The position numbers were made by a program, and so were the translations under genes. A DNA stretch of 14,861 bases. Origin: DATDIC01 sp963777625. GTDB taxonomy: Bacteria > Pseudomonadota > Alphaproteobacteria > Acetobacterales > Acetobacteraceae. The stretch is from contig CAVZRO010000012.1 of assembly GCA_963777625.1 (NCBI GenBank), forward strand, positions 1-14,861, given 5' to 3'. The notes under the pieces were generated by a model. The model saw nothing but the letters and a program-made list of their open reading frames with translations. It was not told the origin of the DNA and did not search any database. The number at the start of each line of letters is the position of its first letter. Position 1 is the first letter of the stretch. Positions 6,572-14,792 of this stretch are shown one piece after another.

Positions 6572-7024
6572 ATGACCGGAAACCCCGGCTCCACGCTGCT
6601 GGAAGGCCAGCACCGCTACCCGCTGCGTGTCTATTACGAGGACACCGATGCGGCCGGCATCGTCTATCACGCCAACTACCTGCGCTTCGCCGAGCGGGCG
6701 CGCACCGAAGCAATGCGCGCCCTGGGAATCCCCCATGCCGAACTGCTGCGCGACTGCAACCTCATGTTCGTGGTGCGACGCATCAAAGTGGACTATCTGC
6801 GCCCGGCCCGGCTGGACGATTCGCTCGTCGTCGTCACCGAGTCGACGAAAATCCGCGCGGCGGCCGTGCTGCTGCGCCAGGACGTGCAGGGTCCGCTCGG
6901 ATCCTGCGCGGTTCTCGAAGTGGAGCTTGCCTGCGTGCCGCCCGGTGGCCATTGGCCGGCGCGCATTCCGCCGCGCTGGCGGCAGGCGTTGATGGAGATG
7001 CAGGCGGCACGGCCGCCGGCCTGA
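6572..7024 (+). CDS. ybgC: YbgC, Tol-Pal-associated acyl-CoA thioesterase
   Basis: This 150-residue hotdog-fold thioesterase has the family signature VYYEDTDAAGIVYHANYLRF at residues 20-39. D26 aligns with the catalytic Asp18 of E. coli YbgC, followed by H33 and the ERAR segment. Known members hydrolyse acyl-CoA or acyl-ACP thioesters and are almost always encoded at the head of the tol-pal cluster. The ATG at 6572 overlaps the TGA (6573-6575) that would end RuvB in the unshifted frame, so the two were probably translationally coupled. tolQ follows after 15 nt with a strong AAGGAG site. Confidence 0.95.
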   Translation: MTGNPGSTLLEGQHRYPLRVYYEDTDAAGIVYHANYLRFAERARTEAMRALGIPHAELLRDCNLMFVVRRIKVDYLRPARLDDSLVVVTESTKIRAAAVLLRQDVQGPLGSCAVLEVELACVPPGGHWPARIPPRWRQALMEMQAARPPA

Positions 7025-7039
7025 TAAGGAGTTGATGCG

Positions 7040-7756
<717 letters not shown>

Positions 7757-7757
7757 C

Positions 7758-8291
<534 letters not shown>

Positions 8292-8314
8292 GCCGTTTTC
8301 GCGTGTGACGCACT

Positions 8315-9313
8315 ATGTGGGGCGCAATGTTTCCGTCCGGGATGAACCCGGAACTTCGGCGAGGCGCCGCGGTATCGGCCGGCCTGCACGTGCTGGTGCT
8401 GGCGATCCTGCTGATCGGCCTGCCGTTCTTTCGGCCGCCCGAGGCCCCGCCGGAAGACACCGTCGACATGGTGTTCCAAGGCACGGCGGCGAGCTCGATG
8501 CAGGCCCCGACGCCGGCTCCGGTTCCCGCCCCGGCCACCGCGCCCATCGCTCTGCCGGTTCCGCCCGCCCCGCAGCCGCCGCCCGCCCAGCCGAACGAGG
8601 CGCCGCCACCCCCGCCGCCTCCGCCTCCGCCGGCCCCCGCGCCGTCGCCGGCCCCGCCGACCGTCGCACCGCCGGTACCGTCGCCCCCGCCGGTGCCCTC
8701 GCCGACGCCTGCCCCCACTCTGCCGCTGCCGCCACCTCCACCCGCGCCGCCGCCACCCACGCCGTCCCCAACCGCCGCGGCTCCGCCCTTGCCGGTGCCC
8801 CCGGTGCCGGTGCCGCCGCCGCCAATGCCGAGCGCCACCTCACAGCCGAACCCGACCAAGAACCCGGCCCCGCAAAGCCAGGAGCTGCAGAACACGCTGG
8901 AGAAGCTGCGCGCCATGGTGCAGCAGCCGCAGCCGCCGACAGCGCGAGCGAACCCGGCCCAGGGCGGCGCCCCGAACGGCGGCGGCAATCCGGCCGGCAA
9001 CGACACCTCGGCGCTCACCGCCGCACAGCGCGGCGCCATCGGCGATCATGTGCGGCCGTGCTGGACCACTGACCCCGGCGCGCTCGATCTCGACAAGATG
9101 CAGGCCCTGCTGACGGTCACCACCGATCAGTCCGGCGTGGTGCGCGACGCCGCAGTTGCCGCGCCCGACCAGGGCCGGCTGAATGACCCGCGGTTCCGCG
9201 CGTTCGCCGAGCGCGCCGTGCGCGCCGTGATGGACCCGTCCTGCGCGACGCTGCCACTGCCGCGGGACATGCTCGGCAAAGTGAACGTATTGACCTTCCA
9301 ATTCCGCCCATGA
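8315..9313 (+). CDS. tolA: TolA, periplasm-spanning protein with a proline-rich middle
   Basis: Numbered from the ATG at 8315 (332 residues), there is one N-terminal membrane helix (about 18-39). A very proline-rich region covers about 65-180, and a globular C-terminal domain covers about 233-332, with C249 and C310 that could pair as a disulfide. The C-terminal domain contacts TolB/Pal-side partners, and the helix couples to TolQ-TolR. E. coli TolA has a long Ala/Lys/Glu helix in the middle. Here poly-Pro runs of up to ten residues replace it, giving a stiff extended spacer and no obvious coiled coil. The start could also be ATG 8327 or 8342; none has a strong ribosome-binding site. The stop overlaps the tolB-frame ATG at 9310. 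Confidence 0.9.
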   Translation: MWGAMFPSGMNPELRRGAAVSAGLHVLVLAILLIGLPFFRPPEAPPEDTVDMVFQGTAASSMQAPTPAPVPAPATAPIALPVPPAPQPPPAQPNEAPPPPPPPPPPAPAPSPAPPTVAPPVPSPPPVPSPTPAPTLPLPPPPPAPPPPTPSPTAAAPPLPVPPVPVPPPPMPSATSQPNPTKNPAPQSQELQNTLEKLRAMVQQPQPPTARANPAQGGAPNGGGNPAGNDTSALTAAQRGAIGDHVRPCWTTDPGALDLDKMQALLTVTTDQSGVVRDAAVAAPDQGRLNDPRFRAFAERAVRAVMDPSCATLPLPRDMLGKVNVLTFQFRP

Positions 9314-9348
9314 CGAGCATCTACCCGGACAAGCTGGAAGAGATAAGC

Positions 9349-10749
9349 ATGAACGATCGTAGCAATGGTGATTTCTCCCTCTGGCCGGTGCGGCGCCGGC
9401 GCCTGCTGGCGGCGACGCTGGGTGGCCTGGCGCTGCCGGCCGGGGTGCGCGCGCAGACCGCCGCGCCGTCGGCCGCCGCGGGCGGGCAGAGCGCCGTCAT
9501 CGACGTGAACCGCGCCCGCGCGGCGCCCATCCCGATCGCCTTGCCGGTGTTTGCCGGCGCCGATCCGGCGTCCCAGCAGCTCGGCACTGACATTGCCGGG
9601 GTGATCTCCAACGACCTCGCCAGCTCCGGGCTGTTCCGGGTGATCGACCAAGCCGCCTATATCCAGGCTTCCGCCGGGTCAGACATACCCAACTTCCCCA
9701 ACTGGGCGGCCATCGGCGCGCAGGCGCTGGTAACCGGGCGCGTGGCAGGCAACGGCGGCAGCGTCCGCGTGGAGTTCCGCCTGTGGGACGTGCTGCCGCA
9801 CCAGCAGATCCAGGGCACCGCCTATACCACCACGCAGGCCAACTGGCGGCGCATCGCGCACATCATCGCCGACGTGATCTACGAGCGCCTGCTGGGCGAA
9901 AAAGGCTATTTCGATACGCGCATCGTCTACGTGGCGGTAACCGGCCCGCGTGGCCGCGAAACCCGGCGGCTGGCGATCATGGACCAGGATGGCGCCAACA
10001 ACCGGTATCTCTCCAACGGCTCATGGACCGTGCTGACGCCGCGGTTTTCGCCGAAGAACGACCAGATCGCCTTCATGAGCTACGCCAATCAGCGCCCGCG
10101 CGTCTATCTGTTCGATCTCGGGTCGGGACGGCAGACGGTGTTGGGCGATTTCCAGGGCATGACGCTGTCGCCGCGCTTCTCGCCGGACGGGGGCAGCGTG
10201 ATCATGGCTCTGGCACGGGGCCAGGGCTCCTCAATCGTGGTGGTCGATGTCGGCAGCCGGGCGACCCGCCAACTGACCAATGCGAGCTCGATCGATGTCA
10301 GCCCCTGTTACAGCCCGGACGGATCACAGATCGTGTTCAATTCCGATCGCGGCGGTGATCCGCAGCTTTACGTCATGTCGGCCGGCGGCGGCGGCGCGAG
10401 GCGGATCAGTTACGGACGCGGACGATACGGCACCCCGGTGTGGTCGCCACGCGGTGACCTGATTGCTTTCACGCGCTACGGCGGCGACCAGTCGAATTTC
10501 TCGATCGGCGTGATGCACCCGGACGGCAGCGGCGAGCGCTTGCTGGCCGAAGGCTGGGATGTGGAAGGACCGACGTTCTGCCCGAACGGCCGAGTGCTGG
10601 CCTATTTCAGCACCACGCGCGCCACCGGCAGCCGGGGCGAAGGCTTCTCGTCTCATTTGGGATCGGTCGATATTACCGGTTTCAACCAACGGATGATCAC
10701 GACGCCGACCGGGGCCTCCGATCCCGCCTGGTCACCGCTGGGCGGCTAA
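9349..10749 (+). CDS. tolB: TolB, periplasmic beta-propeller of the Tol-Pal system
   Basis: TolB binds Pal in the periplasm and is released by TolA when the motor is energised. The 466-residue protein has an N-terminal export signal (RRRRLLAATLGGLALPAGVRA, cleavage probably near residue 35). Its four-arginine n-region is somewhat Tat-like. The N-terminal alpha/beta domain is at about 60-195. A six-bladed propeller with repeated FSPDG, YSPDG and WSPRG motifs follows to the end (WSPLGG). ATG 9349 is preferred for GGAAGAG just upstream; ATG 9310 would overlap tolA by 4 nt but lacks a ribosome-binding site. The gene looks complete. pal, its usual downstream neighbour, is not in the window. Confidence 0.96.
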   Translation: MNDRSNGDFSLWPVRRRRLLAATLGGLALPAGVRAQTAAPSAAAGGQSAVIDVNRARAAPIPIALPVFAGADPASQQLGTDIAGVISNDLASSGLFRVIDQAAYIQASAGSDIPNFPNWAAIGAQALVTGRVAGNGGSVRVEFRLWDVLPHQQIQGTAYTTTQANWRRIAHIIADVIYERLLGEKGYFDTRIVYVAVTGPRGRETRRLAIMDQDGANNRYLSNGSWTVLTPRFSPKNDQIAFMSYANQRPRVYLFDLGSGRQTVLGDFQGMTLSPRFSPDGGSVIMALARGQGSSIVVVDVGSRATRQLTNASSIDVSPCYSPDGSQIVFNSDRGGDPQLYVMSAGGGGARRISYGRGRYGTPVWSPRGDLIAFTRYGGDQSNFSIGVMHPDGSGERLLAEGWDVEGPTFCPNGRVLAYFSTTRATGSRGEGFSSHLGSVDITGFNQRMITTPTGASDPAWSPLGG

Positions 10750-10770
10750 CCAGGGCCCATTTGGCGCGGG

Positions 10771-10799
10771 TCGAGCGGCTGTTCCGTCTCGCCGCTCGA
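10771..10799 (+). terminator. Weak hairpin after tolB
   Basis: TCGAGCGG at 10771-10778 pairs with CCGCTCGA at 10792-10799 across a 13-nt loop, starting 21 nt after the tolB stop. No T tract follows, so it would be a poor intrinsic terminator. It could instead be a palindromic remnant at the boundary of the rearranged region. Confidence 0.3.
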
Positions 10800-10871
10800 A
10801 CCACCTGGATCGCTGCGTCGCACCTTCGCCTTGGGCCAGTTAATGCAACAAGGCCCGCCAGCCTACGTTGG

Positions 10872-11183
10872 TTATTCGGCAACAGAGCAAAAAGGAGGAT
10901 GGATGTCCGTGAGCAACTTACCCTGCATGATGTCAACCAACATGAGGTTGTATTCGCCCGGTGACTCCTCAAAGATTGAAGCGTGACCCCCGCCCTTGCT
11001 GACTTTTCCGTCTGAGCAGCGGCCTTCAATCTCAAAATCGACTTCGAACGTCTTATGATCCTGCTCGCCTGAGTAGAGATGCCCTTCTTTCGTAATAGTA
11101 ATATTCAGAATTTTGAGATCTGGGGCCACCGTTTGTGCCTTAGTTCCTGACCCAAACTTGGTTTTGGCAATGTTATCTAGCAC
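10872..11183 (-). CDS. Hypothetical protein, 103 residues, family unknown
   Basis: I do not recognise this protein. It looks soluble and beta-rich (LKILNITITKEGHLYSG, KTFEVDFEIEG), with no signal peptide or membrane segment. The only usable start in frame is GTG at 11183. GGAAGG lies just 3 nt before it, which is too close, so the true N-terminus may be lost. A 27-codon frame from ATG 11256 to TAA 11173 overlaps the start and reads plausibly, which would fit either a small leader gene or a frameshifted N-terminus. The gene is convergent with tolB, is AT-richer, and occupies the place where pal would be expected. It is probably foreign. Confidence 0.5.
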   Translation of the reverse strand: MLDNIAKTKFGSGTKAQTVAPDLKILNITITKEGHLYSGEQDHKTFEVDFEIEGRCSDGKVSKGGGHASIFEESPGEYNLMLVDIMQGKLLTDIHPPFCSVAE

Positions 11184-11256
11184 CAGCCTTCCGTAACGAC
11201 AGCGGGCCTTTTGACTTCCCTACCTCGCATACCTGCACATTTGCCCCTTTTTCCAT
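11173..11256 (-). CDS. Possible 27-residue ORF or displaced N-terminus
   Basis: ATG at 11256 opens a frame reading MEKGANVQVCEVGKSKGPLS and on to TAA at 11173-11175. It overlaps the GTG start of the 103-residue gene by 11 nt in another frame. Either it is a coupled small gene, or a single-base change has separated the N-terminus from the body of one longer protein. No family was recognised. Confidence 0.25.
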   Translation of the reverse strand: MEKGANVQVCEVGKSKGPLSLRKAGAR

Positions 11257-11432
11257 TTTACCGTGCAGAGATTTGCAACTAAATGCCTAGCTGTCGCTTT
11301 GCTTCCCGACCGGGCCTACCACGTTTTGGAGAACCAAATATATGGCGGTTAACTCGTCAGAAACCGGCACCTGAGGCCCGCCGCTTTTCGCTCCACCCTG
11401 ACTGCACGCAAAAAGCCGGAGTTCGTGATCGT

Positions 11433-12065
11433 ATGCCGCACCCACACATGGACCATCCGGGCCTCTCCGCCGAGCATTTCCACAATGCGCGCGCCTTTTT
11501 TGATCGTAGCGACGTGCTGCTGTCGCTGCGGTCGGAGAAAGGTTTGGTGATTGGCGAGGTCGGCGTCGGCATCGGCGGCTTTACGCGTTTCCTCATTGAC
11601 CACATGAGACCCGCCAAATTTGTCGCTATCGACCTGTTCGATTTACACACGAAGCCTGAACTACGGGGCAAGCCAGTCACCGAATTCTTCGGCACGCGCT
11701 CCCACCGCGCCTTTTACGAGGAGTTCTTCGCCTCCGCCTGCGACATCATGGTGGTGGAGCAAGGCCAAAGCCACGAGCGCATTGCCGCCTACCCGGATGA
11801 TTTCTTTGACATTCTCTATATCGACGCCGGACACACTTATGACGATGTCCGCCGCGATGCCGCCGCCAGTGTCGGCAAGATAAAACATGACGGTCTGTTA
11901 GTCTTCAACGACTACACGCTTTACGACCATTTGGGTCAGGCGCCTTACGGCGTTGTTCAGGCCGTGAATGAACTAATCGTCGCCTCCGACTGGAAGGTCG
12001 GTAAGCGTACGGCCTCGAGCGCGGTCGGTGTCGTTGACTGTTTCGCTCAGGCAGCGAGCCGCTGA
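11433..12065 (+). CDS. Class I SAM-dependent methyltransferase, 3' end replaced by IS66 DNA
   Basis: From ATG 11433 (GGAG at 11418-11421) the product is 210 residues. Motif I is VIGEVGVGIGGF at 39-50, ending strand 2 is FVAIDLFD at 63-70, and DILYIDAGHTYDDV at 126-139 is the acidic motif typical of the Methyltransf_24 family. VFNDYTLYD at 157-165 follows. Such enzymes transfer methyl groups from SAM, often to sugars or small molecules; the substrate cannot be read here. The last 20 residues, from KRTASSAVG to AASR, are encoded inside the IS66 left end (from 12001), so the natural C-terminus is lost. The frame also opens at ATG 11283, but that extension is unconvincing. Activity is uncertain. 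Confidence 0.8.
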   Translation: MPHPHMDHPGLSAEHFHNARAFFDRSDVLLSLRSEKGLVIGEVGVGIGGFTRFLIDHMRPAKFVAIDLFDLHTKPELRGKPVTEFFGTRSHRAFYEEFFASACDIMVVEQGQSHERIAAYPDDFFDILYIDAGHTYDDVRRDAAASVGKIKHDGLLVFNDYTLYDHLGQAPYGVVQAVNELIVASDWKVGKRTASSAVGVVDCFAQAASR

Positions 12066-13627
12066 TCGAGCCTCAGACGTATGCCGGTAACGTTCCACGG
12101 CAGCAGTTCGTGCACGCGGTTCACGGGATGGCTGGCGATCCGTTCAAGCACATGCCGAAGATACGCCTCCGGATCGAGCCCATGCAGCTTCGCCGTTTCG
12201 ATGAGGCTGTAGATCGCCGCGGCGCGCTCCCCTCCCGCGTCTGAACCCGCGAAGGTCCAGTTGCGGCGCCCGAGGGCGATCGGCCTCATGGCTCGCTCAG
12301 CGGCTGAGTTGTCGATGCAGGCGCGGCCGTCGCGCAGGATCAGTGTGAGTGCGTTCCAGCGCGACAGCGCATAACGAATTGCCTTTGCCAACTCGCCGCG
12401 GCCGGAGACACGCGTCAGCGTTGTTTCGAGCCATGTCTTCATCTCCATGAGCAAAGGCGCGGTGCGTTCCAGCCTTACACGCAGCCGCTCGTCTGGCGGC
12501 CGGCCGCGGATATCCGCTTCGATCCCGTAGAGCACGGCGATCCTGTCCATCGCGGTCCGCGCCAGCGGCGATTTCGATGTTTCGAACACGTCGAAGAATT
12601 TGCGCCGGACATGCGCCATGCACGCCGCTTCGGCGACACGGTTGCCGTAGATCCGGGCGAACCCGGCGTAGCCATCGGCCTGGAGGATGCCGCGGAAGCC
12701 GCGCAGGTGTTCGCGCGGATGTTCGCCCTTCCGGTCAGGCGTGTAACGATAAAACACGCCTGGTGGCGTCGTGCCCCCGAAGGGACGGTCGTCCAATACA
12801 TAGGTCCAGATCCGGCCGGTTTTTGTCCTGCCAAGACCGGGCGCGAGCACGGGGACCGTGGTGTCGTCCGCGTGAACCCGCTGGCCGCTCATCACGTGCC
12901 GGCCCAGGGCATCGACCAGGGGGCGGAGCAAACGCGCCGCCTGGCCCACCGTGTCCGCCAGGGTCGAACGGCTGAGCTCGACGTCTTCGCGCGCGTATTG
13001 TTCCGCCTGCCGATGCAGTGGCTGGTGGTCACAGTACTTGGCGGTCAGGACATGCGCGATCAGGCCAGCACCGGCGCGGCCCCGCCGGATGGGCAGATCA
13101 GGCATCGGAGCCTGGACAATCGTCTCGCAGGATCGGCAGGACAGTTTCGGCCGCACGTGACGGACGACGCGGAACGTGCCGGGGACGTAGTCGAGGATCT
13201 CAGTCTCGTTTGTGCCCAGGGCACGCAGTTGGCCGCCACAAGCGGGGCAACCGCCATTCTCACCATACGGGGCGGGATGTTCGACAACGTCGCGTGGCAA
13301 CGCCGGCGGGAGAGGGCCACGCACCGACTTGCGGGCGTGGTCCTCGGTATCATCCCCAACCGGCTCGTCGGCCGGTGCGACCTCGGCCAGTTGCTCGTCG
13401 ATCTCAGTGAGCAACAAATCCAACTGCTCGACCCGCGCGTTCAGTTTTTCCGAGGAGCGTCCGAAGGTCACGCGCAGTAATCTGGCCAGCCGCGCTTTCA
13501 GTGCTTCGATCTCATATCGTTGTTCGATCAGGCCAGCTCGCGCGGCCGCGAGTTCCGCCCTGTGTTCCAGAACCATCGCCCGCAAGGCGGCGATGTCGTC
13601 CGGCAGGTCGGAAGCGTCATCAGACAT
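12047..13627 (-). CDS. tnpC: IS66 transposase TnpC
   Basis: TnpC is the DDE transposase of IS66-type elements. From the ATG at 13627 it has 526 residues. An N-terminal coiled-coil stretch (IEALKARLARLLRVTFGRSSEKLN) is followed by the IS66 zinc-binding motif CPACG...CRSC. The catalytic core contains HADDTTVPVL, LQADGYAGF and DNSAAERAMRPIALGRRNW. A small C-terminal IS66 domain ends in PWNVTGIRLR. An in-frame TTG at 13663 would add 12 residues. The frame is uninterrupted and the length is normal. It lies 64 nt after tnpB, and its 3' end overlaps the truncated methyltransferase stop by 19 nt on the opposite strand. Confidence 0.95.
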   Translation of the reverse strand: MSDDASDLPDDIAALRAMVLEHRAELAAARAGLIEQRYEIEALKARLARLLRVTFGRSSEKLNARVEQLDLLLTEIDEQLAEVAPADEPVGDDTEDHARKSVRGPLPPALPRDVVEHPAPYGENGGCPACGGQLRALGTNETEILDYVPGTFRVVRHVRPKLSCRSCETIVQAPMPDLPIRRGRAGAGLIAHVLTAKYCDHQPLHRQAEQYAREDVELSRSTLADTVGQAARLLRPLVDALGRHVMSGQRVHADDTTVPVLAPGLGRTKTGRIWTYVLDDRPFGGTTPPGVFYRYTPDRKGEHPREHLRGFRGILQADGYAGFARIYGNRVAEAACMAHVRRKFFDVFETSKSPLARTAMDRIAVLYGIEADIRGRPPDERLRVRLERTAPLLMEMKTWLETTLTRVSGRGELAKAIRYALSRWNALTLILRDGRACIDNSAAERAMRPIALGRRNWTFAGSDAGGERAAAIYSLIETAKLHGLDPEAYLRHVLERIASHPVNRVHELLPWNVTGIRLRLDQRLAA

Positions 13628-13691
13628 GGCGAAAGCCTGGCCGATGGATTCGCGTCGCTTCAAGCAAAAAATGCAATGTACAGGCCGACTT

Positions 13692-14039
13692 TCAGCCCGC
13701 CATCTCGGGTTGCCAGGTGCGCGCCGGCATCCGCCAGTCGATCCCTTCCGTCAGCATCGCCAGCTGTGCCGGCGTCAGCGAGACCACGCCGTCTTTGGCC
13801 TGGGGCCACACGAACCGGCCACGTTCCAGACGTTTGGCCCAGAGAACCAGTCCCTGGCCGTCCCAGAATAAAATCTTCAGCAGATGACCGCGTTTGCCAC
13901 GAAAGATGAACATCTGACCGCTGAACGGGTCCTTGCCCAGTTGTTGCTGTACCAGCGCGGCGAGACCATCGAAACCGCGCCGCATGTCGGTCAGGCCGGC
14001 GGCGAGCCAGATCCGCACCCCGGGACCAGGAGTAATCAT
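13692..14039 (-). CDS. tnpB: IS66 accessory protein TnpB (Orf2)
   Basis: The 115-residue protein matches the IS66 Orf2 family. The signature is WLAAGLTDMRRGFDGLAALV near residues 11-30, followed by GQMFIFRGKRGHLLKILFWD and the KRLERGRFVWP segment. It is required with TnpA and TnpC for IS66 transposition, though its exact role is unknown. The ATG at 14039 overlaps the tnpA stop by 4 nt, so translation is probably coupled. It appears intact. Confidence 0.95.
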   Translation of the reverse strand: MITPGPGVRIWLAAGLTDMRRGFDGLAALVQQQLGKDPFSGQMFIFRGKRGHLLKILFWDGQGLVLWAKRLERGRFVWPQAKDGVVSLTPAQLAMLTEGIDWRMPARTWQPEMAG

Positions 14040-14425
14040 CCACGCAACGCGGTCAGCACGCGGCGGAGTGTGGTCAGGTTGACGCCATCTTCAACGCGCA
14101 CACGGCTTCCATCCTTCAGTTCGATGTCGATGTGACGCGGCTGGCGCCTCTCCGACTGTTCGACCTTCGGCTGTGGCACCGCGAGATCGTGAACCGGCGT
14201 CTCGACGGGTAGGAACAGCGGCTCGCGCGCGTGCGAGAATTTTCCGCTCCGGAATTGCCGCCGCCATGTGAACAGCAGGCCAGGATATACATCATGCCGC
14301 GCGGCGACCTGACCGACGGACGCGCCGGGTTCGAACGTTTCGGCGACGATGCGGACCTTCTCCTCAGTGCTCCACTGGCAGCGACGCTCTCGACCCGTGA
14401 TGACCTCGATCACCTGTTCCGCCAT
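14036..14425 (-). CDS. tnpA: IS66 accessory protein TnpA (Orf1, helix-turn-helix)
   Basis: From ATG 14425, preceded by TTGGAGCC, the protein is 129 residues; a GTG at 14440 would add five. The N-terminal part has the transposase_8-like helix-turn-helix (WSTEEKVRIVAETFEPGASV followed by GQVAARHDVYPGLLFTWRRQ). This is probably the DNA-binding subunit for the element ends. The C-terminal part (IDIELKDGSRVRVEDGVNLT) is conserved in IS66 Orf1 proteins. It is the first gene of the tnpABC unit and appears intact. Confidence 0.93.
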   Translation of the reverse strand: MAEQVIEVITGRERRCQWSTEEKVRIVAETFEPGASVGQVAARHDVYPGLLFTWRRQFRSGKFSHAREPLFLPVETPVHDLAVPQPKVEQSERRQPRHIDIELKDGSRVRVEDGVNLTTLRRVLTALRG

Positions 14426-14438
14426 GATGGCTCCAATC

Positions 14439-14464
14439 ACACCTTAAAGCTGGCTCTAAGGTGT
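14439..14464. promoter_or_regulatory. Palindrome just upstream of IS66 tnpA
   Basis: ACACCTTA at 14439-14446 pairs perfectly with TAAGGTGT at 14457-14464 across 10 nt. It lies immediately upstream of the tnpA start and within 55 bp of the IS end. It may be an operator or a secondary transposase-binding site; the function is inferred from position only. Confidence 0.4.
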
Positions 14465-14518
14465 CACCCTTGGTCGAAAACGCCGGTCAGGAACAGGCGT
14501 CCGAGGCCGGACGCTTAC

Positions 14519-14754
14519 TGCGCATCCGCAAGTTCATCGGTACCTCTGAAAATGCGGTTCGCATCCAGATCGCCATCGCCCTGATCGCCTTCCTGCTGCT
14601 TCGCCTGGCTCAGAAGGCGCAGCATGCCGTCCACAGCCCCCTGGCGTTCGCCCGGCTCGTCCAGGTGAACCTCATGCACCGACGCAGCCTCGCTCAGTTG
14701 CATCGGCCCGCCGAACGGCCCCCGCCAATCTCTGGCCAAGGGCAGCTCATATGA
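14519..14754 (+). pseudogene. C-terminal fragment of an IS4-type transposase
   Basis: Immediately after the IS66 end the plus strand reads RIRKFIGTSENAVRIQIAIA, then LIAFLLLRLAQ and SPLAFARLVQVNLMHRR. This is the characteristic C-terminus of a group of IS4-family DDE transposases. It is a different group from the transposase at 340-1440. The N-terminal and catalytic parts are missing: the frame runs back into IS66 DNA, and the left flank of the IS66 is a methyltransferase, not the rest of this gene. The natural stop is TGA at 14752-14754. It is a dead remnant. Confidence 0.8.
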
Positions 14755-14792
14755 CACAAGCGACACAAGCAAGAACCCTGCCGGACAGTCGT

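Larger units (their letters stand above)
12001..14518 (-). mobile_element. IS66-family insertion sequence, structurally complete
   Basis: The ends are GTAAGCGTACGGCCTCG at 12001-12017 and the near-identical complement (GTAAGCGTCCGGCCTCG read inward) at 14502-14518, 16 of 17 matching. The GTAA start is typical for IS66. The 2518-bp element carries tnpA, tnpB and tnpC in the standard order, all open. The 8-bp flanks GAAGGTCG (11993-12000) and TGCGCATC (14519-14526) do not match, so the usual 8-bp target duplication is missing. Confidence 0.88.

Noticed and set aside
10761..10964. Small plus-strand ORF with a perfect-looking AGGAGG near 10890
   Set aside because: The purine-rich stretch is the complement of codons of the minus-strand 103-residue gene, and the translation is short and featureless.
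12611..13480. Plus-strand 289-codon frame opposite tnpC
   Set aside because: It is antisense to an intact IS66 transposase with full motifs and has no start context or domain of its own.
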